Positions 1 to 8,129 of a stretch of 64,000 nucleotides of DNA are shown piece after piece. The DNA lies in assembly GCF_023111095.1 (NCBI RefSeq), contig NZ_JALGYW010000007.1, forward strand, positions 1 through 64,000. Reading direction: 5' to 3'. Each line of letters starts with the position of its first letter. Position 1 is the first letter of the stretch. Origin of the DNA: Maribellus sp. YY47 (GTDB lineage: Bacteria; Bacteroidota; Bacteroidia; Bacteroidales; Prolixibacteraceae). The notes under the pieces are model-generated. The model was not told the origin of the DNA and did no database searches. It was given only the letters and a program-made list of their open reading frames with translations. Position numbers and translations under genes: made by a program.

Positions 1-114
1 ATCCTTAGCATATCTCTACTCGACAAAACTCCTATAAAAGAAGTACTTACGAAATACGATTACAAAAATGTCAAAGAACTAAAAAATAAACAATTAATAA
101 TCAGCGGGTTTTAA
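1..114 (+). CDS. C-terminal end of a probable IS4-type transposase (partial)
   Basis: An open frame runs from base 1 to a TAA at 112-114 and gives 37 residues ending in KNKQLIISGF. The stretch SLLDKTPIKEVL resembles the extreme C-terminus of IS4-like transposases common in Bacteroidota, where a 'S-x-F/L-D/E-K-T-P' segment closes the protein. That resemblance is from memory and rests on few residues. The rest of the gene lies outside the window. No terminal inverted repeat could be identified without the other end. Confidence 0.45.
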   Translation: MLSISLLDKTPIKEVLTKYDYKNVKELKNKQLIISGF

Positions 115-212
115 GTGCCCGCTTATGATACTATCTATGAATTAAATACAATTTTTCAGAAGAAAATATGTTCTTTTTACTGGATTTTTTTTCTTTCAAT
201 TGAGAAAAGAAA

Positions 213-986
213 TCAAGTAGACTCGTGCTTTTCAGGAAGATACCGCCAAAACCTCCGCGGCATGTGCTGTAACTGCAAACGAAGGTTTTTACGTTCCTCA
301 ATATTGATATGCTTGAAATAAGAGCGCCACAATTTCAGGTAAAAATCTTCATCTTCATCCAGCAAAGCCTGTTTCACCTGACCGTTAATCGCATTAAATT
401 GTTTCTTCGTTATCTCCACTTCTTCCACCTTGTTTTTATCGTAAAAAACGCCGTAGTTGCGCTGCAGATCGTAAATCAACCATTCTTGGTCGGCAAAACG
501 GTTCTGATAATGCTTGACAACCAAAGGCAGGACATCGAATTTGGGCTCAATTCCACAAAAAAACATACCATCTTTTGTACGCTGAAAACGCACAAACTGC
601 AAGATTCGCATGGCCTCTTTCTTAACTTTCTGCGCCGACTGCACAATGTAGATAACATCAGAGTCGCCAAAATCGGTTTCCAGGTTCATGTATCCGCTGA
701 ACAAACGTCTCAAAAAACGGTAAATTCTCATTTCAATTCCTTCTTCTTCTGACAAATAAGCATAAAACAACAGCTGTTTATTGCCGGCCGATAACTTATC
801 CTGAATACCCTTCCAAACCCGTTCTGCCTTTTGGGGGTCTGTTTGAATATCAACACTCTCGACAAAAAGATACCGCGGTTTGGCGTACCTCGAACAAATA
901 TCAATCGGAAAATCCTTGCGCCGGTAACATTCAAAAACGGCTGTCAGCAATCCTTCAAAGGTATGATCGTATGTGTAAATTTTCAT
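213..986 (-). CDS. TIGR03915/DUF4130-type DNA metabolism protein
   Basis: A 257-residue soluble protein starting MKIYTYDHTFEGLL. It matches the family that almost always accompanies a radical SAM 'DNA modification/repair' protein (TIGR03915 partnered with TIGR03916). The N-terminal half has the typical F-E-G-L-L-T-A-V-F segment, and the C-terminal part (about 90-250) corresponds to DUF4130 and ends in HMPRRFWRYLPE. In some bacteria this domain is fused to a uracil-DNA-glycosylase, which is the basis for the predicted role in DNA repair. No enzymatic activity is established for it. It lies 61 bp downstream of the radical SAM gene on the same strand, so the two are probably one operon. Confidence 0.85.
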   Translation of the reverse strand: MKIYTYDHTFEGLLTAVFECYRRKDFPIDICSRYAKPRYLFVESVDIQTDPQKAERVWKGIQDKLSAGNKQLLFYAYLSEEEGIEMRIYRFLRRLFSGYMNLETDFGDSDVIYIVQSAQKVKKEAMRILQFVRFQRTKDGMFFCGIEPKFDVLPLVVKHYQNRFADQEWLIYDLQRNYGVFYDKNKVEEVEITKKQFNAINGQVKQALLDEDEDFYLKLWRSYFKHINIEERKNLRLQLQHMPRRFWRYLPEKHEST

Positions 987-1047
987 AATTCGATACTGGT
1001 TTTAATGGGCGATTGTAAATCACCCAACCCAACTTTGAACTCTAAAC

Positions 1048-2337
1048 TCAATGTAGCGTTGGCAGTACTGGTTTAAAATCGGCAAACAGCTTCAGTTGAG
1101 TATCAAGCGATTTTTTATATTTTGAATGAGTGTCAATCACCAGTTGCCGCTTTAAACGAACCGGGTCCCAATCGGAAAACTTTGCAGGCAGCTCGTTACA
1201 GGTAATAAAATATTTGGCGCGTTTCAACACCACTCCCAGCTCTTTAAGATTTAAGGTGGTAAGCCGGCGATGACGACGTGCCATGATGATCTTCTGCGCC
1301 GACAGCACGCCAATTCCCGGCACCCGCAAAATCATTTCATAATCGGCTTTATTGATATCCACCGGAAACAGGTGCATGTTTCGTAAGGCATATCCCAGTT
1401 TCGGGTCCACATCCAGATCGAGAAAAGGTTGATCGTCGCTGAGAATTTCCTCTGCTTTAAAATGATAAAAGCGCATCAGCCAGTCGCTTTGATACAAGCG
1501 GTTTTCGCGCACCAAGGGAGGTCGGCTAATCGCCGGAAGTCGCTTGTCGTAATCATTTACCGGAAGATAACCCGAAAAATACACACGCTTCAAATTCTGA
1601 TTTTTATACAATCCCGATGAAAGCAGGATGATTTCCCGGTCGGTTTCAGGTGTGGCTCCCACTATCAGCTGCGTACTTTGGCCCGCCGGGGCAAACTGCT
1701 TTGCACTTCGGTACTTTCTGTGTTCTTCCTTGCTGATCAGAATCGAATTCCGAATCTGAGTCATCGGCGAAATAATGTCGGGGTAATTCTTTTCGGGCGC
1801 CAGTTTTTTCAGGTTGGGCTCGGTGGGTATTTCCATGTTTACACTTAAGCGATCGGCCCAGATACCTGCTTCCTGAATCAACTCGGAACTCGCTCCCGGA
1901 ATGGCTTTCAGGTGAATATATCCATTATAGTTTTCCTCAGTACGCAGTTTTTTCGCAGTCGAAACCATCCGTTCCATCGTGAAATCAGGATTTTTTATCA
2001 CGCCGGAACTTAAGAACAGTCCTTCAATATAATTGCGGCGATAAAAACCAATCGTCAGGTCAACAATTTCCTGTGGGGTGAAAGTCGCCCGCGGACGGTC
2101 GTTGGTACGGCGGTTAATACAATAGGCGCAATCGTAAATACAGTGGTTGGTCATCAAAATTTTAAACAGACTGATGCAACGTCCGTCATCGGTAAAACTG
2201 TGGCAAATGCCTGCATAAACTCCGTTTCCGATTCCATTTCCGGTATTTTTTCGCGTGCTCCCGCTCGATGCACACGAAACATCGTACTTGGCAGCGTCGG
2301 ATAATATCGCCAGTTTCTTCTGAATTTTCTCGTTCAT
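1048..2337 (-). CDS. Putative DNA modification/repair radical SAM protein (TIGR03916)
   Basis: A 429-residue radical SAM enzyme. The [4Fe-4S]/SAM-binding CxxxCxxC motif is C66-IYD-C70-AY-C73. Near residues 330-350 there is a helix-hairpin-helix signature (VPGIGVLSAQKI), a nonspecific DNA-binding element that supports a nucleic-acid substrate. Length and architecture fit TIGR03916. The conserved neighbourhood with the DUF4130 protein immediately downstream is the family hallmark. The reaction is unknown. It is transcribed divergently from a LexA-like XRE/S24 regulator across a 236-bp spacer that holds a strong hairpin and AT-rich half-sites, so regulation by that protein is plausible but inferred. 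Confidence 0.9.
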   Translation of the reverse strand: MNEKIQKKLAILSDAAKYDVSCASSGSTRKNTGNGIGNGVYAGICHSFTDDGRCISLFKILMTNHCIYDCAYCINRRTNDRPRATFTPQEIVDLTIGFYRRNYIEGLFLSSGVIKNPDFTMERMVSTAKKLRTEENYNGYIHLKAIPGASSELIQEAGIWADRLSVNMEIPTEPNLKKLAPEKNYPDIISPMTQIRNSILISKEEHRKYRSAKQFAPAGQSTQLIVGATPETDREIILLSSGLYKNQNLKRVYFSGYLPVNDYDKRLPAISRPPLVRENRLYQSDWLMRFYHFKAEEILSDDQPFLDLDVDPKLGYALRNMHLFPVDINKADYEMILRVPGIGVLSAQKIIMARRHRRLTTLNLKELGVVLKRAKYFITCNELPAKFSDWDPVRLKRQLVIDTHSKYKKSLDTQLKLFADFKPVLPTLH

Positions 2338-2403
2338 TGTTCGTTAATTACAGCTTGCATTTTTCAAATCGTGCCTACTAAAGTTCATCCTTCATGAAGG
2401 CAA

Positions 2404-2429
2404 AAATCCCCGGTCAACACCGGGGATTT
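2404..2429. promoter_or_regulatory. Strong hairpin in the divergent radical-SAM / XRE spacer
   Basis: Two 10-base arms, AAATCCCCGG (2404-2413) and CCGGGGATTT (2420-2429), flank a 6-base loop. Read on the minus strand, the stem runs into TTTTTG, like an intrinsic terminator. Yet it lies 67-92 bases upstream of the minus-strand radical SAM start, with no gene entering from that side. It could be a leader attenuator or a protein-binding palindrome. Confidence 0.5.
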
Positions 2430-2488
2430 GGAACCTAATTATCGGGTATGAACCCACTGGAATTGATGGAAATTGTTTTCATAGCTTT

Positions 2489-2521
2489 GATAATATTATT
2501 ATCATTATTGCCGATAATAAT
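2489..2521. promoter_or_regulatory. Candidate operator: GATAAT/ATTATC half-sites
   Basis: Three copies of one hexamer occur within 30 bp: GATAAT 2489-2494, ATTATC (reverse) 2498-2503 and GATAAT 2513-2518. The outer pair extends to 9-base arms ATTATTATC (2495-2503) and GATAATAAT (2513-2521). The cluster sits 36-68 bp upstream of the -7 box of the XRE/S24 gene and within the spacer shared with the divergent radical SAM operon. It is a reasonable site for autoregulation. Low sequence complexity lowers certainty. Confidence 0.4.
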
Positions 2522-2556
2522 TTAATCATTTACATCGTATCCACAAGAAAAATTTT

Positions 2557-2564
2557 TACTTTTG
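2557..2564 (+). promoter_or_regulatory. -7 promoter box (TACTTTTG) of the XRE/S24 gene
   Basis: Perfect match to the Bacteroidota TAnnTTTG element. It ends only 9 bases before the first ATG (2574), implying a leader of a few bases. Confidence 0.65.
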
Positions 2565-2573
2565 AAAAAATAA

Positions 2574-3383
2574 ATGAATAGGATGAATCATTTCAGCAAC
2601 AATATCAGGCTTTTACGAAACCGGAAAAATCGTACACAAAATGACCTGGCTTTAGCGTTAAATTTAAAGCGTACAACGATCAATGCACTCGAGAATTCGA
2701 TCAGCCAGCCAACGGTTCCGCAGCTACAGGCCTTTTCAAAATATTATGGCATTGCCATCGATACCTTGATCAACATTGATTTGAGCCGGCTTTCAGAAAT
2801 GCAGTTTACCGATCTTCAAAATGGTTTTGATGTTTTTATTCGGGGAACCAATCTCCGCGTCATTGCCACCACGGTTGATTCATCGAACAACGACAACATT
2901 GAGTTTGTAAACGAAAAAGCGCAGGCCGGTTATGTAACCAGTTTTTCCGATCCTGAATACATTGGGAAACTGCCCGTTTTTCAGTTGCCGTTTTTGTCGA
3001 AGGAGAAAAAATACCGGGCATTTACCATAACCGGCGATTCGATGTTGCCTATTCCCAGCGGATCGGTGGTGATCGGTGAGTTTGTTCAGGATTTCCTGGA
3101 CGTAAAAACGGGACAAGCCTGCATTGTGGTTACCCGCGACGAGGGTATTGTTTTTAAGCTCGTGAAGAATGAGATTGCCGAAAAAAGATCGTTGGAGATG
3201 ATTTCGCTGAATGCACAGTTTGAAACTTATGATTTAGCGGTTAGCGAGGTAAAAGAAATCTGGAAATTTGTTTGCTACCTGAATACAGAAATTCCGGAAC
3301 CCGAAAGCGATTTGCAACAGCTGTTGAAAAGTGTAAATGAAATGAAAATGGAATTGCAGCGTTTAAAATCAGGAATGCTGTAA
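2574..3383 (+). CDS. XRE-family regulator with S24 (LexA/CI-like) peptidase domain
   Basis: A 269-residue repressor-like protein. The N-terminal helix-turn-helix (about residues 8-62) contains the XRE pattern TQNDLALALNLKRTTINALE. The C-terminal S24 domain (about 110-230) has a LexA-like Ala118-Gly119 cleavage dipeptide, the nucleophile in G-D-S156-M, and a candidate general-base Lys195 in F-K-L-V-K. It therefore has the parts needed for RecA-stimulated or intrinsic self-cleavage, though that is inferred from family knowledge. A second in-frame ATG lies at 2583. The promoter box at 2557-2564 makes either start possible with a very short leader. It is divergent from the radical SAM repair operon and convergent with ppx. 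Likely role: damage- or stress-responsive repressor. Confidence 0.87.
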   Translation: MNRMNHFSNNIRLLRNRKNRTQNDLALALNLKRTTINALENSISQPTVPQLQAFSKYYGIAIDTLINIDLSRLSEMQFTDLQNGFDVFIRGTNLRVIATTVDSSNNDNIEFVNEKAQAGYVTSFSDPEYIGKLPVFQLPFLSKEKKYRAFTITGDSMLPIPSGSVVIGEFVQDFLDVKTGQACIVVTRDEGIVFKLVKNEIAEKRSLEMISLNAQFETYDLAVSEVKEIWKFVCYLNTEIPEPESDLQQLLKSVNEMKMELQRLKSGML

Positions 3384-3406
3384 TCAAATCAATACCAACT
3401 ATTTCG

Positions 3407-4333
3407 TTATTTCTTCTGGCGTTCGATCAGTTCGAATACCACTCCTTCGCGCAAGGCAAAATCGGTTTGTACAATTTTTTGAATACCTATTTCACGAACC
3501 AGGGTTTCAATCAAAATCACGGCCGGAACAATAAGATCCACCCGCACATAATCCATTCCTTTAAACTGCATCCGTTCGGCGCGGGTCGAAGCAATCAATT
3601 GGTGGTAAACCGTATAAAAATCATCGAGTGTTACTTCCTGCGTAATACGTTGTTTGGTTCCAGGCTCTACCTCATCAATCATATCCACCACAGTATCAAA
3701 AGCACCGGAGCACCCTACCAGCATTTTAACGCCGTGCTGCTTGCAATTAAAAATGGCCTGCACATGTTGCGCTGCAAAATAATCCTGAAGCAATTTGATT
3801 TCATTCTCCTTGATCGGATCGGAAAGACCGAAACGGTTAATAATACGTGCCATTCCGGTTGGCTGACTTTCTTTCCAGATAATATCCGTATCTAAAGCCA
3901 CGATTAACTCATTACTTCCACCGCCGATGTCGAGAATAACTGAAGGATCATCAAGATTTGTGAAAGCCAGCAACACTCCTTTAAAAATCAAGTCAGCTTC
4001 TTTTGCTCCCGTAACAATTTTCACCAGCCAGCCACTCTCCTCTCCCAGTTTTTCGAGAAATTCAGCTTTATTTGCCGCAGTACGAACTGCAGAAGTAGCG
4101 ATTACATACACACGATCCACGCCTCCAAGTTCCCGGATAATATTTTTGTGTTTACGAAACGAGTCAACCGTCCTCGCTGTTGCTGCTTCACTGATTTCAT
4201 TCTCGCGAATCTTGTCGTCGCCCAGTTTTACCAGCTGTTTACTTTGGTGCAAAATCCTGAAATTTCCTTCCAGAATTTCGGCTACCAGTAAATTACAGGT
4301 ATTGGTTCCTAAATCAACAACAGCGATGCGCAT
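3407..4333 (-). CDS. Ppx/GppA family exopolyphosphatase / pppGpp phosphohydrolase
   Basis: Predicted 308-residue cytosolic phosphatase of the actin-like ATPase fold. The N-terminus MRIAVVDLGTNTCNLLVAE carries the phosphate-1 loop (D-L-G-T-N), and LDIGGGSNE further on is the phosphate-2/Gly-rich loop. A longer open frame extends upstream to 4588, but the family starts at this Met (4331-4333) and the extension overlaps the divergent queG gene. The length corresponds to the short, two-domain form lacking the C-terminal HD domain. Polyphosphate and pppGpp specificities cannot be separated from sequence. It is divergent from queG with a 37-bp gap. Confidence 0.9.
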   Translation of the reverse strand: MRIAVVDLGTNTCNLLVAEILEGNFRILHQSKQLVKLGDDKIRENEISEAATARTVDSFRKHKNIIRELGGVDRVYVIATSAVRTAANKAEFLEKLGEESGWLVKIVTGAKEADLIFKGVLLAFTNLDDPSVILDIGGGSNELIVALDTDIIWKESQPTGMARIINRFGLSDPIKENEIKLLQDYFAAQHVQAIFNCKQHGVKMLVGCSGAFDTVVDMIDEVEPGTKQRITQEVTLDDFYTVYHQLIASTRAERMQFKGMDYVRVDLIVPAVILIETLVREIGIQKIVQTDFALREGVVFELIERQKK

Positions 4334-4356
4334 AAATGCTATTAATGAAAGTTTCT

Positions 4357-4364
4357 TAATTTTG
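4357..4364 (+). promoter_or_regulatory. -7 promoter box (TAATTTTG) of queG
   Basis: Perfect TAnnTTTG box ending 6 bases before the queG ATG at 4371. With the usual spacing to the transcription start, the mRNA would be leaderless or nearly so. Confidence 0.6.
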
Positions 4365-4370
4365 ATTTCA

Positions 4371-5303
4371 ATGAAATCCACACAAATATCTGATTTAATC
4401 AAAGAAAAAGCAAAATCGCTTGGACTTTCTGACTGTGCCATTGTTCCGGCTTCTTTTCTCGCGGAAGAAAAGGAACATTTTGAATCCTGGCTTTCAAATG
4501 AAATGCACGGCGAAATGGGGTATATGGCCCGAAATGTGGAAAAACGGCTCAATCCAAAACTTCTGGTTGAGGATGCTCTTAGCATCATCGTCGTACTGCA
4601 GAATTACTTCCCGAAAGAAATGCAACACGACAAAGATGCTCCTGTACTTTCGAAATATGCATACGGTACCGACTATCATTTTGTGTTAAAAGAAAAGCTG
4701 CGTCAGCTTCTGGAGTTTATTAATACTGAAATCGCCCCCTGTTCGGGACGACCGTTTGTAGATTCGGCGCCGGTACTCGAACGTGCCTGGGCCCGAAAAG
4801 CCGGGTTGGGGTGGATTGGCAAAAACAGCAACCTGATTTCACTTCATCACGGGAGCTTCTTTTTTATCGGGGAACTGATCGTCGACATTGAACTCCCGTA
4901 CGACAATCCCAAACCGGTGACCGACCATTGCGGGCGCTGCACCAAATGCATCGATGCCTGCCCAACAAAAGCCATTGTGGCCAACCGGGTGGTGGATGCC
5001 CGCCGCTGCATTTCGTACCAAACCATCGAAGTTAAAGGCGAACTGGATGAAGCTCTGAAAGGCCAATTTGAAAACCGTGTTTTTGGCTGCGACATTTGCC
5101 AGGATGTTTGTCCCTGGAACCTGAAATCGGAACCCCACAACGAAACTTCATTTGCTCCTCATCCTAAATTACTTCAGTTAAATAAAGAAGAATGGGAAAA
5201 CATGGAGCGGCCGCTTTTTAATGAGCTTTTTAAGAACTCTACAGTAAAAAGGGCCGGTTTTGGTGGATTGAAACGCAACCTGAAATTCCTAGGAGATGCC
5301 TAA
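4371..5303 (+). CDS. queG: Epoxyqueuosine reductase QueG
   Basis: Predicted 310-residue cobalamin- and Fe-S-dependent enzyme that reduces epoxyqueuosine to queuosine in tRNA. Visible features: the DUF1730 N-terminal region; the segment V-D-S-A-P-V-L-E-R-A, which holds the conserved catalytic Asp; and two ferredoxin-like clusters, C187-GR-C190-TK-C193-IDA-C197-P and C240-DI-C243-QDV-C247-P. An open frame extends 5' to 3927, but homologues begin at this Met (MKSTQISDL) and the promoter box sits just upstream. The stop codon region overlaps the start of the DUF1905 gene by 8 bases, so the two are translationally coupled. No other queuosine gene is present in the window. Confidence 0.95.
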   Translation: MKSTQISDLIKEKAKSLGLSDCAIVPASFLAEEKEHFESWLSNEMHGEMGYMARNVEKRLNPKLLVEDALSIIVVLQNYFPKEMQHDKDAPVLSKYAYGTDYHFVLKEKLRQLLEFINTEIAPCSGRPFVDSAPVLERAWARKAGLGWIGKNSNLISLHHGSFFFIGELIVDIELPYDNPKPVTDHCGRCTKCIDACPTKAIVANRVVDARRCISYQTIEVKGELDEALKGQFENRVFGCDICQDVCPWNLKSEPHNETSFAPHPKLLQLNKEEWENMERPLFNELFKNSTVKRAGFGGLKRNLKFLGDA

Positions 5304-5766
5304 AAAGTTCGCATATAAAACCGTCCTGATAAAAGGCCCGATGAACGGGGTTTATGCAGAGTTTCCCTTTGACAGCCGTAAGGAATTCGGGACCAAAAAA
5401 CATATCTGGTGTACAGTAATTGTGGAGGGTAAAACCTTCGCCATGAATTTGCTTCCCAACGGGAAAAACGGGCACTGGCTTCATTTGAAAAAGAATATCC
5501 GGGAAATGATCGGGAAACAGGAGGGTGACACGGTTCAAATTGAGCTGGAACAAAACACAAAGCCGCGTACTGTTGCCGTTCCGGATTACCTGCAATGGCT
5601 GCTTGACGACGATCCGCTAATGGCCAAATACTTTGAAAGGCTGACGATTTCGGCTAAAAAATTCTGGATTGCCAACATCGAAGACACAAAAAACGAAGAC
5701 ACAAAGGTGGACAGGATCAATGTTTTTTTTGAATATCTGCATCGGCATTATTCAGGGAAGGTGTAG
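5296..5766 (+). CDS. DUF1905 / YdeI-like (OmdA) domain protein
   Basis: A small soluble protein of 156 residues. The N-terminal ~85 residues form a DUF1905 beta-barrel-like domain (ending G-D-T-V-Q-I-E-L). The C-terminal half, L-L-D-D-D-P-L-M-A-K-Y-F-E-R-L-T-x-S-A-K-K-F-W, matches the YdeI/'bacteriocin-protection' domain. That domain's name comes from an indirect phenotype and the function is unclear. It starts inside the last codons of queG (ATGCCTAA overlap) with an AGGAG-like sequence just upstream, so it is cotranscribed, although a functional link to queuosine is not implied. Confidence 0.82.
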   Translation: MPKKFAYKTVLIKGPMNGVYAEFPFDSRKEFGTKKHIWCTVIVEGKTFAMNLLPNGKNGHWLHLKKNIREMIGKQEGDTVQIELEQNTKPRTVAVPDYLQWLLDDDPLMAKYFERLTISAKKFWIANIEDTKNEDTKVDRINVFFEYLHRHYSGKV

Positions 5767-5816
5767 TAATGTTTGAATAATTCATTAATTTCGGAAACCA
5801 ACTAAATCAGATCGTT

Positions 5817-7271
5817 ATGAAATCAATCTATTGGCTTGCCTTTTTAATCATTCTGTTTTCATCCTGTTCAACCCAGTCTTCAAAAAAAGAAAATGAAAAA
5901 CTGCCCAATTTTGTGGTGGTGTTTATCGACGACATGGGCTATGGTGATGTGGGATGTTACGGAGCCACGGGTTACACAACGCCCAACCTGGATAAAATGG
6001 CAGCCGGCGGTATGCGGTTTACCAATTTCTATGCCGCACAACCGGTGTGCAGTGCTTCGCGTGCAGGACTGCTCACGGGCTGTTATCCCAACCGGATCGG
6101 ATTTTCCGGAGCACTTTCTCCGCACAGCAAGGTGGGCATCAATCCCGACGAAACGACCATCGCCGAACTTCTGAAATCAAAAGGATATGCAACGGGTATT
6201 TTTGGCAAGTGGCACCTGGGCCATCTTCAGAAATTTCTTCCGCTGCAAAATGGCTTTGACGAATATGTGGGTATTCCCTATTCCAACGACATGTGGCCAC
6301 TCGATGATGTAGGCAATCCGCTGCCAGAAGGGCACCGCAGAAGAACGTTTCCCGAACTTCCCATTATGGTTGGAAACGAAGTCGGCGAAAGGGTTACCAG
6401 TCTGCAAGATCAGGATAAACTCACAACGCTTTACACCGAAAAAGCAGTGAATTTTATCAACCGCCACGCCGGCGAACCATTTTTTCTATACCTGCCTCAT
6501 TCTATGGGACATGTTCCACTGGGGGTTTCCGATAAATTCAGGGGGAAAAGCCAGCAGGGAAAATACGGAGATGTGATGATGGAAATTGACTGGAGCGTAG
6601 GCGAAATTGAAAAAGCGCTGGAAAACAACGGAATTGCCGATAACACTGTTTTTATTTTCACAACCGACAACGGCCCCTGGCTGAACTACGGCAACCATGC
6701 GGGATCGGCAGGAGGTTTACGTGAAGGGAAAACCACCAGCTGGGATGGCGGACAACGTGTGCCATTCATCGTTAAATGGCCTGGCAAAATACCTCCAGGA
6801 ACCATTTGTAACAAGCTTGCCTGTGCCATTGATATTCTTCCAAGTTTCGCGCAAATTTCAGGAGCAGATTTACCTAAGAACAAGATTGACGGAACCAGTA
6901 TTGTTGAGCTATGGAAGGGCAATACTGACGCCGAACCTCGCGAAACCATTCTTTTTTACTATGGTAAAAATAACCTGAACGCTGTACGAAAAGGCAACTG
7001 GAAACTGGTTCTACCTCATACCTGGGCTTCTTATAACACCCGGCCGGGGAAAGACGGGCGCGGCGGCCCGCGTGCGAACATGAAGGTTGAAGAACCCGAG
7101 CTTTACAACATGATGCGCGATCCGGGGGAGCAGTACAATGTTATCGAATGGAATCCCGAAAAAGCGGCTGAATTGATGGAGATTGTTGAAGCTGCACGGG
7201 CCGAACTGGGAGACCTGAATGTAGGATTGGAAACCGGAAGCGGCTCACGCGAAATAGGCAGATCCGAATAA
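5817..7271 (+). CDS. Type I sulfatase lipoprotein
   Basis: A 484-residue arylsulfatase-like enzyme predicted to remove sulfate esters from glycans at the cell envelope. The N-terminal lipoprotein signal ends at C17 (LFSSC). The metal-binding FIDDMGYGD segment lies at about 36-44. The formylglycine motif is C78-S-A-S-R (C-x-A-S-R, followed by AGLLTG), and FTTDNG near residue 283 supplies further calcium ligands. Maturation needs an anaerobic or aerobic formylglycine-generating enzyme, which is not encoded here. It is followed after 40 bp by a ThuA-like gene and faces the GH95-GH29 fucosidase pair, so sulfated fucose-containing glycans are a plausible but unproven substrate. Confidence 0.93.
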   Translation: MKSIYWLAFLIILFSSCSTQSSKKENEKLPNFVVVFIDDMGYGDVGCYGATGYTTPNLDKMAAGGMRFTNFYAAQPVCSASRAGLLTGCYPNRIGFSGALSPHSKVGINPDETTIAELLKSKGYATGIFGKWHLGHLQKFLPLQNGFDEYVGIPYSNDMWPLDDVGNPLPEGHRRRTFPELPIMVGNEVGERVTSLQDQDKLTTLYTEKAVNFINRHAGEPFFLYLPHSMGHVPLGVSDKFRGKSQQGKYGDVMMEIDWSVGEIEKALENNGIADNTVFIFTTDNGPWLNYGNHAGSAGGLREGKTTSWDGGQRVPFIVKWPGKIPPGTICNKLACAIDILPSFAQISGADLPKNKIDGTSIVELWKGNTDAEPRETILFYYGKNNLNAVRKGNWKLVLPHTWASYNTRPGKDGRGGPRANMKVEEPELYNMMRDPGEQYNVIEWNPEKAAELMEIVEAARAELGDLNVGLETGSGSREIGRSE

Positions 7272-7311
7272 CCCGCGATATCGACAGTTCGTTACCTTAT
7301 ATCCAACAACA

Positions 7312-8073
7312 ATGAAAAAACAAATATTTTTTATTTTACTGACTTTGACGTGGAACACTATCGTTTTCGCGCAGGAAACAACAGTGAAAGGCAAACGCAT
7401 TTTGATATACACAAAAACAGGAGAAGGCTATGTACACGCCAATATTGCGGCGAGTGTAAACGCCATCCAGGAGATTTGCGACAAAGAACAAATTCGGTAC
7501 GATGTTTCGGACAACCCGGAAACCATGACCAAAGAAAACCTTGAAAAATATGATGCTTTGTTTTTTGCCAATGCATCCAACAAAGTGTTCGAAACGCAGA
7601 CTCAAAGAGATGCATTTCAGGCGTACTGCCGGAGCGGAAAAGGATTTGGAGGTATTCATGCAGCCAATACCGTTGAACGCGACTGGCCGTGGTTTGTACA
7701 GTTGATTGGCGGAAAATTTGTGCGTCACCCAAAGTATCAGGCCTTCGATGTTCTTGTGGTCGACCCCAATCATCCGTCGACCCAACCATTACCCAAACGA
7801 TGGACCGTGGAAGATGAATGTTATTTGTCAGATCAGCTCAACCCTGATATACACATTTTAATGGTGGCTGACCTGAATACACTCGAAGACGATAAGTTAA
7901 ATGAATATCCCGGCAACACTTTCTACCAGTCTTTTCCGCTGGTTTGGTGTCACCAGTTCGAAGGAGGCAGACAATGGTTCTCTGCCTTGGGCCACGATCC
8001 TGAATTTTATAAAGATCCTGTTTTCAGAGCACATATTCGCGGGGGTATCTTATGGCTGCTTGGTGTTGAATAA
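7312..8073 (+). CDS. Exported ThuA-like domain protein
   Basis: A 253-residue protein with a Sec signal peptide (MKKQIFFILLTLTW...FAQ) followed by a ThuA-like glutamine-amidotransferase-fold domain. Recognisable family segments are KRILIYTKTGEGYVHANI at the domain start, G-K-G-F-G-G-I-H-A at about 118-126, and a Trp-Cys-His-Gln-F-E-G-G-R segment near the C-terminus. ThuA proteins occur with sugar oxidoreductases and may act on keto-sugars, but no reaction is firmly established for the exported Bacteroidota type. It shares the strand with the sulfatase 40 bp upstream (likely operon) and converges with the fucosidase operon. Confidence 0.85.
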   Translation: MKKQIFFILLTLTWNTIVFAQETTVKGKRILIYTKTGEGYVHANIAASVNAIQEICDKEQIRYDVSDNPETMTKENLEKYDALFFANASNKVFETQTQRDAFQAYCRSGKGFGGIHAANTVERDWPWFVQLIGGKFVRHPKYQAFDVLVVDPNHPSTQPLPKRWTVEDECYLSDQLNPDIHILMVADLNTLEDDKLNEYPGNTFYQSFPLVWCHQFEGGRQWFSALGHDPEFYKDPVFRAHIRGGILWLLGVE

Positions 8074-8110
8074 ACAAAACCACAAAATAATCCCGCGAAA
8101 TGCTACATCG

Positions 8111-8129
8111 ATAAACGGCAATCGTTTAT
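8111..8129. terminator. Possible bidirectional terminator hairpin
   Basis: ATAAACG (8111-8117) and CGTTTAT (8123-8129) form a 7-bp stem with a 5-base loop between convergent genes. It overlaps the stop codon of the GH29 gene. The stem is AT-rich, so this is tentative. Confidence 0.3.

Noticed and set aside
115-212. Terminal inverted repeat of the putative transposon at the left edge
   Set aside because: Only one side is visible, so no inverted partner or target duplication can be shown.
3927-4370. N-terminal extension of the queG frame (148 codons)
   Set aside because: It lies antisense to ppx, homologous sequence begins at 4371, and a promoter box sits at 4357-4364.
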